Shown here in pieces: positions 44,583-53,722 of a DNA stretch of 64,000 nt. This stretch comes from Desulfobacula sp964408295 (lineage in GTDB: Bacteria; Desulfobacterota; Desulfobacteria; Desulfobacterales; Desulfobacteraceae). The first letter of the stretch is position 1. Every line of letters begins with the position of its first letter. The notes below the pieces were generated by a model. That model saw nothing but the letters and a program-made list of their open reading frames with translations, had not been told where the DNA came from and did no database searches. Made by a program: the position numbers and the translations under genes. The stretch spans positions 9,405 through 73,404 of the forward strand of contig CAYOYY010000011.1 of NCBI GenBank assembly GCA_964408295.1, in the 5' to 3' direction.

Positions 44583-46031
44583 ATGGGCAAAAGGTTTTTC
44601 AAACATATGGCACAAAAAAACATGGGCAGCAGAAAAAACGGTGTCAGAGAAATTCTTCTGACAGGTATTTTTCGCAGGATTGTCTTCATTGAAGGGGTAT
44701 TGCTCGTATTCTCACTGGCATACAAATGGGCCACACAGGGTGCTGATGCAATGGAACTTTTCTTATACGGGCTTCGCATCATAATACTTGTGGCAATCAT
44801 AATTGCCTTCATGATGATCAGCCTTAAAAAATTTCTCACACGTAAAATCATCGCACCCCTTGAAACCATTGCCAGAAAAAACAGAGAACTTGTGAACAAT
44901 ATATCTGCGGTCAGGCCCGTAAAAATCCCTGATGATGCTCCGCATGAAATTAAATCAATAGTGGAATCAAGGCAGAAAATGCTTGAAACCATTATTGATG
45001 AATCTGAAAAAAGGCTGCAGCTTGTAAACTTTGTCAGAGAAACATTCGGCCGTTACCTTTCCTCAAGGGTCGTGGATGAGATCCTTGAATCTCCTGAAGG
45101 GAGCAAAATAGGAGGCCGCAGAAAAACTGTAACCATTCTCATGGCGGACCTGCGCGGGTTTACAAGTATTTCAGAATCACGGGATCCAGGTGAGATGGTT
45201 CATCTTTTGAACCAGTATTTTGAAAAAATGTCAGAAATAATATTAAAATATGACGGGATCATTGACGAATTCATAGGAGACGCCATTTTAGCCGTGTTTG
45301 GAGCGCCCACAGCACATGACGATGACCCTGCAAGGGCTGTTGCATGTGCCATTGAAATGCAGAACAGCCTTGGCCGGTTGAATGAACAGATTGGCAGATC
45401 AGGATTTGCACCCCTTGAAATGGGTATTGGAATCAATACAGGAAAGGTTATTGTTGGAAACATAGGCTCAAAGCTCAGAATGAAATACGGCATTGTGGGG
45501 GCAGCCGTAAATACTGCGGCACGCATAGAATCCAACACAACAGGCGGACAGGTGTTCATTGGCGAACCAACTTTCATGCAGGTCAGGGATATCGTAACAG
45601 CAGGCAGGCCGGGAACAAAAATGATGAAGGGCCTGAGAAAACCTCTTGTATTCTATCCTGTATCTGCAATCAATTACAGGGCCGATCTAAGGCTGAACCC
45701 AGGTACATCCCAAAAAGATACCTTTGCCATATCACTTCCGTTTGAGTACAGAATAATAAATAACAAACAGATTAATGCAAATGCAGGAACCGGAGAAACA
45801 ATATATCTTAATTCAGACACAATTGATGCTGCAATGTCACCCATGCCTGAGCCTTTCACAGATATAAGGCTCACATTTGATTTCTGTGTCCAGGCCCATT
45901 GTTTTAAGGATGTATACGCTAAAACCATACCAGTGAAAGAAAAAGACAAAATCACCAGGCTCAAGATAACTTTCATGGATCAGGATGACCGCAGGATCAT
46001 CCAGACATGGGCAAAAGACTGCCAGGCTTGA
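44583..46031 (+). CDS. Membrane class III nucleotide cyclase with PilZ-like C-terminal region
   Basis: A 482-residue protein. Two N-terminal helices (about 22-45 and 58-85) are followed by a HAMP-like linker and a class III cyclase domain (about 180-340). The metal aspartates are D189 (MADLRGFTS) and D233 (FIGDAILAVFG). The base-recognition position before the second Asp is E229, where adenylate cyclases usually have Lys and guanylate cyclases have Glu. The transition-state segment VNTAARIE is intact. The last ~110 residues form strands resembling PilZ but lack RxxxR. It makes cAMP or possibly cGMP for the CNBD protein two genes on. Confidence 0.9.
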   Translation: MGKRFFKHMAQKNMGSRKNGVREILLTGIFRRIVFIEGVLLVFSLAYKWATQGADAMELFLYGLRIIILVAIIIAFMMISLKKFLTRKIIAPLETIARKNRELVNNISAVRPVKIPDDAPHEIKSIVESRQKMLETIIDESEKRLQLVNFVRETFGRYLSSRVVDEILESPEGSKIGGRRKTVTILMADLRGFTSISESRDPGEMVHLLNQYFEKMSEIILKYDGIIDEFIGDAILAVFGAPTAHDDDPARAVACAIEMQNSLGRLNEQIGRSGFAPLEMGIGINTGKVIVGNIGSKLRMKYGIVGAAVNTAARIESNTTGGQVFIGEPTFMQVRDIVTAGRPGTKMMKGLRKPLVFYPVSAINYRADLRLNPGTSQKDTFAISLPFEYRIINNKQINANAGTGETIYLNSDTIDAAMSPMPEPFTDIRLTFDFCVQAHCFKDVYAKTIPVKEKDKITRLKITFMDQDDRRIIQTWAKDCQA

Positions 46032-46088
46032 CAATGGCCATAAATTATAATTAAATACAATGGCACCCGAAAGGAAATACATGCCGCA

Positions 46089-46916
46089 ATGAATCTTGGA
46101 TCAAAAAAAATTGTGTCCCTGCTTGGTTTAGGTATGGGAATGCTTATTCTAGTGACCGCCTCTGTACACGCTGCACCCACAAAAATCACAAACACAATTG
46201 GCATGGAATTCATTCTGGTCAGGCCCGGCTCCTTCATGATGGGAAGCCCTGAAACAGAACCCCACCGCAAAACCGATGAGACCCTGCACAGGGTAATTAT
46301 TTCAAAGCCCTTCTATCTTCAGACAACCGAAGTGACAATAAGGCAATGGCGGGCAGTCATGGGGATCAGACTATTCGGGCGTAAGAAAGGCAGGCCTGAT
46401 TCTCCTGTGACAAAGGTTTCATTCTTTGACTGCCAGGATTTCATCAAAAAACTGAATTCAAAAGGCCAGGGCAGATACAGGCTGCCAACCGAGGCTGAAT
46501 GGGAATATGCCTGCCGTGCAGGCACCACAACAGCCTATTCATGGGGAAATGACATAGACTGTTCAAAGGCAATGTACAGCAACAATACAAAAAAAGATTC
46601 TGCATGCACTCAATATTATATCTCCATAAACCTTAAACCGGACTGCCCTGCTCCTGTAAAAAGCTTCAAACCCAATCCCTGGGGTTTTTATGACATGCAC
46701 GGAAATGTCTGGGAATGGTGCGCAGACGAATACAGGCTGTATACTTCCAGGGCTTCAGATGCGGATTATGAAGCCATAAAAATGGAAACCAGGATCAGAC
46801 GCGGCGGAAGCTGGTATAAATACGGATATTATCTCAGAAGTGCCAACAGGACCTGGGCACATCCTGCTGCCAAATTTCAGACAACCGGCTTCAGGCTGGT
46901 GCGTGAGGCTGATTGA
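46089..46916 (+). CDS. Exported formylglycine-generating-enzyme/SUMF1-like protein
   Basis: A 275-residue protein with a signal peptide (about 1-28). The FGE-sulfatase domain carries GMEFILVRPGSFMMGSP, RLPTEAEWEYACRAGT, GNVWEWCADEY and RRGGSW. True FGEs oxidise a Cys of sulfatases, but no sulfatase is nearby. Many bacterial members have other or regulatory roles. Its stop overlaps the start of the translocase-CNBD gene by one base, so the two are coupled. Confidence 0.88.
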   Translation: MNLGSKKIVSLLGLGMGMLILVTASVHAAPTKITNTIGMEFILVRPGSFMMGSPETEPHRKTDETLHRVIISKPFYLQTTEVTIRQWRAVMGIRLFGRKKGRPDSPVTKVSFFDCQDFIKKLNSKGQGRYRLPTEAEWEYACRAGTTTAYSWGNDIDCSKAMYSNNTKKDSACTQYYISINLKPDCPAPVKSFKPNPWGFYDMHGNVWEWCADEYRLYTSRASDADYEAIKMETRIRRGGSWYKYGYYLRSANRTWAHPAAKFQTTGFRLVREAD

Positions 46917-49900
46917 TGCGCGCAAGGCTGCTGAGTTTATTAAAATTATATGAAGATGAGGTCAGCCTGCTTTTATGGACTGCAGCCCTTCTTTTCATCA
47001 TCAGAAGTTCAGGCATAATTCTCAATAATTATGCAGAAACAGCATTTCTGAAACGCTATGGGGTTGAATACCTGCCCATTGTCAATATGCTGAATGCTGT
47101 TGCCACTTTTCTTGTCACAGGTTTTTTAACCACTTTCATGGCCAAGATGCCGGGAGCTAAGATTTTATCATGGATGTTCATCATCTCAGGAGTTCTTGTC
47201 ACCCTGATAAGGCTTGCCATCCCCCTGGGATATGATCTGCTCTATCCTGCCCTGTTCATGCTTAAAAGCCAGTTTGAGCTGCTTCAGGCCATGCTTTTCT
47301 GGAACATGTGCAATGATATCTTCAATACAAGGCAGTCAAAAAGGCTGTTCCCCCTTCTTACGGCAGGCGGAGTCATCGGCCTTATTCTGGGCAGTTTCGG
47401 AACTCCGTATTTTGCCGGGGCATTCAGCATGGACAATCTTTTATACCTTTATCTTTGCACCACATTCGCGGGAGCTGTCATTGTTCAGGCCATGGGAAGA
47501 AGCTACCCCACCCTTATATTTTCTGAAAAAAAATCAAAAAAAGGCAGCAAACGGCCTTCAATGATTCAGGAATTCAAAAATGTGATGCCAATGATAAAGG
47601 ATTCTGTTCTTATCAAGATCGTGCTTGTCCTGACCTTCATGCCCAACGTCATAATCCCCATTATGAATTATCAGTTCAACTATGCTGTAAACGACCAGTT
47701 TGCCAGTGAAACTGCAATGATTCATTTTTTTGGGTATTTCAGGGGAGGCCTTTACATGATAAGCCTTTTCATACTTCTTTTTGTGGGAAGGATATACGGG
47801 CGCTGGGGCCTGCCTGTTGCCCTCATGTTTCATCCCTTCAACTACATGATTGCGCTTTTCGGATTCCTGTTCAGGTTTGATATATTTTCAGCCATGTATG
47901 CAAGAATGTCCACCAACATAATCAGAACAACCATAAACATGCCTGCAAACTCCATATTGATCGGGCTTTTTCCTGAATCATACAGAAACATGATACGCCC
48001 TTTTTTAAGGGGCACTGTTGTCAGGATTGCTCTTTTTACAGGTTCATCACTTATACTTGCTTCAGAAGGTTTCATGCATCCAAGATACCTTACACTTGTT
48101 GCGCTGCCGTTCATGCTTGCCTGGATCAGTGCTCCCATAATTCTGAAATCCAAATATGCGCTTATACTCAAGGACCTGATTTCCAGAAACCTGCTTGACA
48201 TTAAAAGTTTCAAAAAAGAGGAACTGGGCCAGATATTCAAGGGAGAAAAAGTTCTTGAGGAACTTGAACAGGCATTCATGTCAGCAAGGGGCAGGGACGC
48301 TGTCTGGTATGCAAAGCTTTTAAAAAATTTTTCTTCGGAGACCCTTGACACCAACATATTCAAGACACTTCACCATCAGGACGATGAAACAAAAATTGCC
48401 CTGATCAAAATGGTGTCAGACAAAGCCTTGAAAACAGATTCCCTGAAACTTCTGTCAGTGCTTGATCCTGAAAAACCGGAATTGTGCATTGCCGTACTCA
48501 AGATTATCTGCCGTGACCACAGCATTGACATAACGCAGCACATTGATATAACCCCATATCTTGAGCACACTCATCCGGTTGTAAGGGGCTTTGCAGCGGC
48601 ATGCCTTTATGCCCGCAATCCTGAGCAGTGCACCCTTAAAATAAAAAAATGGATAAAATCCAGTGACCCTGAAAAAAGGCAGTCAGGCGTCATAGCAGCA
48701 GGGCTCAGCAGCAACACGGATTTTATTGATCCGCTTCTTAACATGCTGGAACACAAAGACATTGAGCCCATAATACCTGACATAATCATTGCCCTGTCAC
48801 GCCTTGGCACAGATGATCTTAATGCCATATTGTTTCCATACCTGTCCTGTGACCGGGAAGATATAAGGATGGCAGCGCTTGATGCCCTTCAGATCAATGA
48901 TGATATATCCCTTAAAAAAGCCATACAGCTTCTGGCAGACCCGTCAGATGACATCCGTGAGTTTGCAGGAACAAAAATTCTTGAGGCAGAATACCAGAAC
49001 AACAGGGTTTTGATAGAATCTCTCGGGCTTCCATCCTCCCGCATCAGAAAAAAACTGTTTGAACTTCTGGAAACCCTTGATATCAAAGAATTTGACATAT
49101 TAATGTTTGCAAGAAAAACCCTGAACAGAAGCTATGCATGGCTTGCCATGGCAGAAAATCTGAACACCCTGCCCAAAGGCAGGTTCAGGGATCTTGTGAT
49201 TGAACATCTGATCCAGAAAAAGGAACTGGCCCTTGAAAACCTGCTGAGAGTTCTGGCTCTTCAGGACAGAACAGGGCAGGTCAAGGCTGCATGGCAGAGT
49301 ATATATTCAGTTGATACAAGGCAGCGTGCAAATGCAATAGAACTTTTGAGCGATGTCATGGACAAAAAGCTTTTCAAGGCAATTATTCCGCTTCTGGAAA
49401 GCCCTACTCCTGCGGTGGCTCTTGCTGACGGGAAAAAATTCGTAAAAATCCCGGATTTTACCCCTGACGGCAGTGATGTTTTTCTTACCCTTGTTTCCTC
49501 AAAAGACTGGGTTGATATTATGATGGCTCTCTGCCTTGCACAGGATAATCCCGGTCTGCTTGAAGGCTATGACCTTATCAGTGCGCTTGAAAATTTCCCT
49601 GACAAAAACATATTAAAGGAAGCACAAATGATCCTGAAAAAAATCAGACAGAACAAGGCTGATAAAACCGATAACCAGCCAGATACCACGTCAATTTCCC
49701 TGGGAGAAAAAATCCTGCTTCTGAAAGAAATTGAAATATTTTCAGGGCTCAGTGCATCTGAGCTTGCCGCCATTGCAACAGTGACAAAGGAACATACCTG
49801 CCCTGAAAATGAAATCGTGATAAAGCAGAACGATCCCGGAGAAACCGTCTTTCTGATCATTGAAGGCCGGGTTGACGTGATAATGGAACAGGCAGACAAT

Positions 49901-50140
49901 ACAAGTGTAAAAATAGACCAGATCTCGGCAGGAGGCGCATTTGGGGAAATGGCTCTGATTGATGATTCTCCCAGGTCTGCCACAATAAAAACTGCTGAGC
50001 CCTGCCGTTTCCTGATCCTGCATAAACAGGAGTTCAAGGAAACTGTAATGGAATACCCGGGCATTGCCCTTCAGGTATGCTCTGTCTTAAGCAGGCGAAT
50101 CCGCCATCTGCACAACAAGGTCAAAGAAGCTTGTAAATGA
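46916..50140 (+). CDS. Nucleotide-translocase-like membrane protein fused to HEAT repeats and a cNMP-binding domain
   Basis: A ~1074-residue fusion. Residues ~1-400 contain about ten to twelve helices in the ADP/ATP-translocase (Npt/TLC) pattern (EYLPIVNMLNAVATFLVTGFL; LFPLLTAGGVIGLILGSFG). Residues ~420-900 are helical HEAT-type repeats (GFAAACLYARNPEQC; DIRMAALDALQINDD). Residues ~935-1070 are a cyclic-nucleotide-binding domain with phosphate cassette FGEMALIDDSPRSATI, whose Arg binds the cyclic phosphate. The ATG at 46916 overlaps the previous stop; a TTG lies one codon earlier. It is the likely effector of the cyclase two genes upstream. Whether it transports nucleotides is unknown. Confidence 0.88.
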   Translation: MRARLLSLLKLYEDEVSLLLWTAALLFIIRSSGIILNNYAETAFLKRYGVEYLPIVNMLNAVATFLVTGFLTTFMAKMPGAKILSWMFIISGVLVTLIRLAIPLGYDLLYPALFMLKSQFELLQAMLFWNMCNDIFNTRQSKRLFPLLTAGGVIGLILGSFGTPYFAGAFSMDNLLYLYLCTTFAGAVIVQAMGRSYPTLIFSEKKSKKGSKRPSMIQEFKNVMPMIKDSVLIKIVLVLTFMPNVIIPIMNYQFNYAVNDQFASETAMIHFFGYFRGGLYMISLFILLFVGRIYGRWGLPVALMFHPFNYMIALFGFLFRFDIFSAMYARMSTNIIRTTINMPANSILIGLFPESYRNMIRPFLRGTVVRIALFTGSSLILASEGFMHPRYLTLVALPFMLAWISAPIILKSKYALILKDLISRNLLDIKSFKKEELGQIFKGEKVLEELEQAFMSARGRDAVWYAKLLKNFSSETLDTNIFKTLHHQDDETKIALIKMVSDKALKTDSLKLLSVLDPEKPELCIAVLKIICRDHSIDITQHIDITPYLEHTHPVVRGFAAACLYARNPEQCTLKIKKWIKSSDPEKRQSGVIAAGLSSNTDFIDPLLNMLEHKDIEPIIPDIIIALSRLGTDDLNAILFPYLSCDREDIRMAALDALQINDDISLKKAIQLLADPSDDIREFAGTKILEAEYQNNRVLIESLGLPSSRIRKKLFELLETLDIKEFDILMFARKTLNRSYAWLAMAENLNTLPKGRFRDLVIEHLIQKKELALENLLRVLALQDRTGQVKAAWQSIYSVDTRQRANAIELLSDVMDKKLFKAIIPLLESPTPAVALADGKKFVKIPDFTPDGSDVFLTLVSSKDWVDIMMALCLAQDNPGLLEGYDLISALENFPDKNILKEAQMILKKIRQNKADKTDNQPDTTSISLGEKILLLKEIEIFSGLSASELAAIATVTKEHTCPENEIVIKQNDPGETVFLIIEGRVDVIMEQADNTSVKIDQISAGGAFGEMALIDDSPRSATIKTAEPCRFLILHKQEFKETVMEYPGIALQVCSVLSRRIRHLHNKVKEACK

Positions 50141-51680
50141 TCAGGCCCTCATTTTTACCCTTTACCTTTACAGGCTCAAGCTGACATGTCCTGTATGAGC
50201 CTGTCAGAAGATTATAGGTTGTCTGGCTCAAGATAATATCACAGTCATATTCCTTTGTAAGCCCTTCTATGCGTGATGCAGTATTTACAGTGTCACCCAC
50301 AAGAGAATAGGACATTTTCACCTCACTGCCTATGTTTCCGGCAAGCACAGCTCCGGAATGGATGCCTATCCCGTGGGCAAGGGGTTCAACATCCTCTGCC
50401 TCAAGTTCCCTGTTCAGCAGTTCAAGGCTTTCTCTCATGGCAAGGGCTGCCCTGACAGCCATTTCAGGATGATCATCATAGCCTTTTGGGGCGCCAAAGG
50501 CAGCTTCGATTTCATCTCCCACATACTGAAGCACAAGTCCCTTGTGATCCTTTATCACCCTTGTCATCTCAGTAAAATACCGGTTCATGATTTTCACAAC
50601 ATGCCTTGGATGATTTTTTTCCACAAGGCCTGTGAAATTTCTAAGGTCAGCAAACAGAAGGGTAACCCGTTTCATCTCTCCTTCAATGGAAACATTGCCG
50701 GCAAGAATCTCATCTCTTATTTCCCTGCACACGTATCTTCCAAAGGAATCCTTCACCTTTCTTGTCTCCTTGAGGCTGTCAATCATCAGGTTCACCCCTT
50801 CTGCCACTTCACCCAGTTCATCATTGGAAACTATCTGCACCTGTACATCAAGATTATCTTTTTCAACTTCCCTGACAACCTTTTTAATGTTCAAAAGAGG
50901 AGCAAGTATGCTTTTTGACAAAAGCCAGGCAAGTATCAGAACAATGGCAAGACTGTCCAGTGCAATAAAAGCCAGTTCCCAGGCAAGGGAAGAAATGACA
51001 TGCCCGGCTGAAGACAGTTCCCCCGGACCAATATGGCCCATTGCAGTGAATACGCTGATACCGATTACAGGAAGCGGTATTAAGATTATGCTTAAAAAAA
51101 CAATCAAAAACCGTTTTCTTAAGTTGAGCCTGAACACATGCTTGACCCGGCTCAGCTTACCATCAGGGAAAAACGCAGGTATATACCGTCTCCAGGCATT
51201 TTCCAGCACAAAAAAAAGCACCAGGGAAGTTACCCCTCCGCCAAGAAGGGAAATGCGTATGAAACGCCTTACACAAAGGATAAGCTCAGGAGCTTTGGCA
51301 TGAAAAATCCTGACAGCCATCAAAGGCTGCACAAATCCGAAGAAAAATCCTGCAAGTGTCCAGACAAAAAGCGCTGTAAATGCAACGGACCAGGGAAACT
51401 GAAGGGCATGCCGCTGCAGATGATGAATATCCTGTTCATCAAGGTCTGCAATCTTGATTTTGCCGTATCCCACATCAAGCATGAGTTTTACAGGCCTTCT
51501 TTCCAGGAAATAGGCCAGCATCCCCAGAACAACCAGCCCTCCCACAAAGCATGCAGGAGAATAATATGCAGGCACACCGGCAGTCATGATCCCCGCCGGA
51601 AGGATAAATTCAAAATAAATATAAACTGCTATCGCCCCTGACAGATTCACAATCAGAATCAGGGTAAAAATCAGATTCAT
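50121..51680 (-). CDS. Membrane class III nucleotide cyclase, multi-TM with HAMP
   Basis: A 519-residue protein. About six helices fill residues 1-265, with a HAMP domain near 265-320 (LLNIKKVVREVEKDNLDVQV). The class III cyclase domain (about 335-515) has metal aspartates D345 (FADLRNFTG) and D389 (YVGDEIEAAFG). The residue at the base-recognition position is Q385, not the canonical Lys. VGDTVNTASRIEG is intact. It is the last gene of the GNAT-ATP-grasp-PP-loop operon and converges on the CNBD gene with a 20-base overlap of the two 3' ends. Confidence 0.9.
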   Translation of the reverse strand: MNLIFTLILIVNLSGAIAVYIYFEFILPAGIMTAGVPAYYSPACFVGGLVVLGMLAYFLERRPVKLMLDVGYGKIKIADLDEQDIHHLQRHALQFPWSVAFTALFVWTLAGFFFGFVQPLMAVRIFHAKAPELILCVRRFIRISLLGGGVTSLVLFFVLENAWRRYIPAFFPDGKLSRVKHVFRLNLRKRFLIVFLSIILIPLPVIGISVFTAMGHIGPGELSSAGHVISSLAWELAFIALDSLAIVLILAWLLSKSILAPLLNIKKVVREVEKDNLDVQVQIVSNDELGEVAEGVNLMIDSLKETRKVKDSFGRYVCREIRDEILAGNVSIEGEMKRVTLLFADLRNFTGLVEKNHPRHVVKIMNRYFTEMTRVIKDHKGLVLQYVGDEIEAAFGAPKGYDDHPEMAVRAALAMRESLELLNRELEAEDVEPLAHGIGIHSGAVLAGNIGSEVKMSYSLVGDTVNTASRIEGLTKEYDCDIILSQTTYNLLTGSYRTCQLEPVKVKGKNEGLIIYKLL

Positions 51681-52804
51681 TACACGGCCTTTAATTTTTT
51701 TTCAATGACTGATGCAAGGTCATCTCTTCCCTGATTTCTGAGAAGGGGTATCAAAGGCCTGTAAAAAGGAGGCCTTTCCCGTATGGTTATATCAAATTTT
51801 TCAATATCACGGGGTGTCAGCTCCTCCTGCACAAAGGCGCGGGTTTTATCCAGAAGCCCGAGAGCAGCAAGCTCAAGCCTTGTTCTTACACATTTTTCAC
51901 ATTTGCCGCAATTGAGCAGATCAGGAACATTTGCAAGGCATACCCTGAAATTATTAAAGGCAGTATCCCACCTTGAAACAATCCTGATTTTTTCAAGACG
52001 GGTCAGTTCATAGTCCCTGTGTCTTATTCTCATGCGCCAGCTTGAGTACTCAGGATCAAGCAGCGGATGAGACCCGCATGGATGAAGATTAGGGATATCA
52101 TAGGATGAACCTATGAACATCATGTCAATACGGTCTGAAAACGAATGGGCAACTGCTGCCAGCACAGCCCCGAAAAAGGAATTAAGCCACAGGTCCCTTT
52201 CATCACAAAGATGCCTTATATTGGTATATACAGGCACAAGCCGCGCACCTGCATCACGGGTTATCTTCAAAGCAGCTTTCATGGCCCTTTCAAAAACATG
52301 ATATTTCATTCCCCTTTCAACAACACCGCCAATATCAAATCCGTGAATAAAAAAACAATCCCTTACATATCCGGGATGGGTTTCAGGGTAATTGAGACGG
52401 TTGAGCCTTAATGCTGCCAGGGAATCCATGCCGCCTGACATTACCATGCCTGTTCTTTTCAGGACTTGCCTGTCCCCTCCGGGAAGAACCCCGGTTTCCA
52501 TAACAACCGGAGTATATTTTCCATCTGTCCAGTGTTCCAGGATTTTCATGGCAACACCCAGGCTTTCCTTGAGAAAGGGGCAGATTTCTCCTTCAACCTT
52601 TATCCTTTTTTCACCCATATGCAGGGCAGGAAGAAGGCATCCCACAAGAAAGGCCTCAGGGTTTGCTGAAAAACCTTTTTCATATTCAGGCAAGGTTTTT
52701 ATATAAACCCGGCGGCAGGGCAGATCACAGTCTTCAAATGTCACTTTTGCTTCTGCTGTCACAGCATCAGTTTCACGTACCAGTTTAAAATCAGATATTT
52801 TCAT
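51680..52804 (-). CDS. ExsB-like PP-loop ATPase
   Basis: A 374-residue protein. The N-terminal ~115 residues form an unrecognised domain. The PP-loop SGGMDS (123-128) is the ATP-pyrophosphatase signature. A Cys cluster NCGKCEKC (C299, C302, C305) near the C-terminus resembles those of ExsB-like proteins found in biosynthetic loci. Such enzymes adenylate a carboxylate or carbonyl and then add a nucleophile. It is not canonical QueC. Its stop overlaps the cyclase start by one base, and the RimK-like gene is 21 bases upstream. Confidence 0.8.
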   Translation of the reverse strand: MKISDFKLVRETDAVTAEAKVTFEDCDLPCRRVYIKTLPEYEKGFSANPEAFLVGCLLPALHMGEKRIKVEGEICPFLKESLGVAMKILEHWTDGKYTPVVMETGVLPGGDRQVLKRTGMVMSGGMDSLAALRLNRLNYPETHPGYVRDCFFIHGFDIGGVVERGMKYHVFERAMKAALKITRDAGARLVPVYTNIRHLCDERDLWLNSFFGAVLAAVAHSFSDRIDMMFIGSSYDIPNLHPCGSHPLLDPEYSSWRMRIRHRDYELTRLEKIRIVSRWDTAFNNFRVCLANVPDLLNCGKCEKCVRTRLELAALGLLDKTRAFVQEELTPRDIEKFDITIRERPPFYRPLIPLLRNQGRDDLASVIEKKLKAV

Positions 52805-52825
52805 TTTTTATTCTCTTTTCATGTT

Positions 52826-53722
52826 TTATTCAGCATTGTCAGGGTTCAGCCATGTCTCATCAAGATATTTTATAATTTTTCCTGCTATATCAATGCCTGA
52901 TACTGATTCCAGCCCCCTGAACCCGGGTGAATAATTCACCTCAAGCACCCAGGGCCTGCCGGCGCTGTCTATTATCATATCCACGCCTGCAATTTCAAGG
53001 CAGCAGGCCTGAGCAGCCTGTAAGGCAATCTTTTCCAGAGTTCTGTCAGGATTGACCGGAACAGCCCTGCCGTTCTGATGAATATTTGTTTTAAAATTCT
53101 CAGTACAGGATTCAAGCTTCATTGCACCTGCAACCTTGTTTCCGATGACAAAAAATCTTAAATCAATCCTGTCTGAAGGATCAATAAACTGCTGAACAAC
53201 CAGGCCCTTTCCGGCAGGCAGATTTTTCTTAAGAAAATCATATGCATCATCTTCCCGGTCTGCTTTTATAACCCCGTCTCCTCCCATACCATCCACCTGT
53301 TTTATCACAACAGGGTATCCGCCAGCAGATTCCACAGCAAGATCCAGCATGTCCTTTTCAACAATAAAACATGAGGCAGGCACAGAAATACCGGCTGCGC
53401 AGAGCCTCTGAAGAGTCATGAACTGATTTCTTGCAATGGATATTCCCTCAATATTGTTCACAAGGGGAATACCAAGGTGCATGAACTGACGCAGCAGCAC
53501 AAATCCGTATTCCCCCATGGGGGATCCCTGGCGCGGCAGTATGATATCAGGTTTCAGGGTAAAATCCTTTATCCTGAAATCAAAACAATTGTTTTTCACA
53601 ATACCTGTCATTTCATGGGGATTGATCAGAAAAACTTCATGGCCACGGGCATGGGCAGCCTGCCGCAGCCTCATATTGGGATGAAAATCAAAACCATTGA
53701 CACTTATAATTGCTATATTCAT
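52826..53722 (-). CDS. RimK-like ATP-grasp ligase
   Basis: A 298-residue ATP-grasp protein of the RimK/LysX type. The N-terminal domain starts NIAIISVNGFDFHPNMRL, and PRQGSPMGEYG precedes the core. The ATP-grasp core has GGYPVVIKQVDGMGGDGVIK, VVQQFIDPSDRIDLRFFVIG and LEVNYSPGFRGLE with the metal-binding Glu and Asn. Members form amide bonds, often adding amino acids to a carboxylate or protein C-terminus. It overlaps the end of the GNAT fusion gene by four bases and precedes the PP-loop gene, which suggests a shared pathway. Confidence 0.87.
   Translation of the reverse strand: MNIAIISVNGFDFHPNMRLRQAAHARGHEVFLINPHEMTGIVKNNCFDFRIKDFTLKPDIILPRQGSPMGEYGFVLLRQFMHLGIPLVNNIEGISIARNQFMTLQRLCAAGISVPASCFIVEKDMLDLAVESAGGYPVVIKQVDGMGGDGVIKADREDDAYDFLKKNLPAGKGLVVQQFIDPSDRIDLRFFVIGNKVAGAMKLESCTENFKTNIHQNGRAVPVNPDRTLEKIALQAAQACCLEIAGVDMIIDSAGRPWVLEVNYSPGFRGLESVSGIDIAGKIIKYLDETWLNPDNAE

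Noticed and set aside
44033..44992. 319-codon open frame on the minus strand across the GAF and cyclase genes
   Set aside because: It is antisense to two well-supported genes and is low-complexity Ser/Met/Arg typical of reverse-strand shadows.
46081..46092. ATG at 46081 as start of the FGE-like gene or of a leader peptide
   Set aside because: It has the better-spaced AAGGA but runs into TGA after three codons; too short to support a feature.
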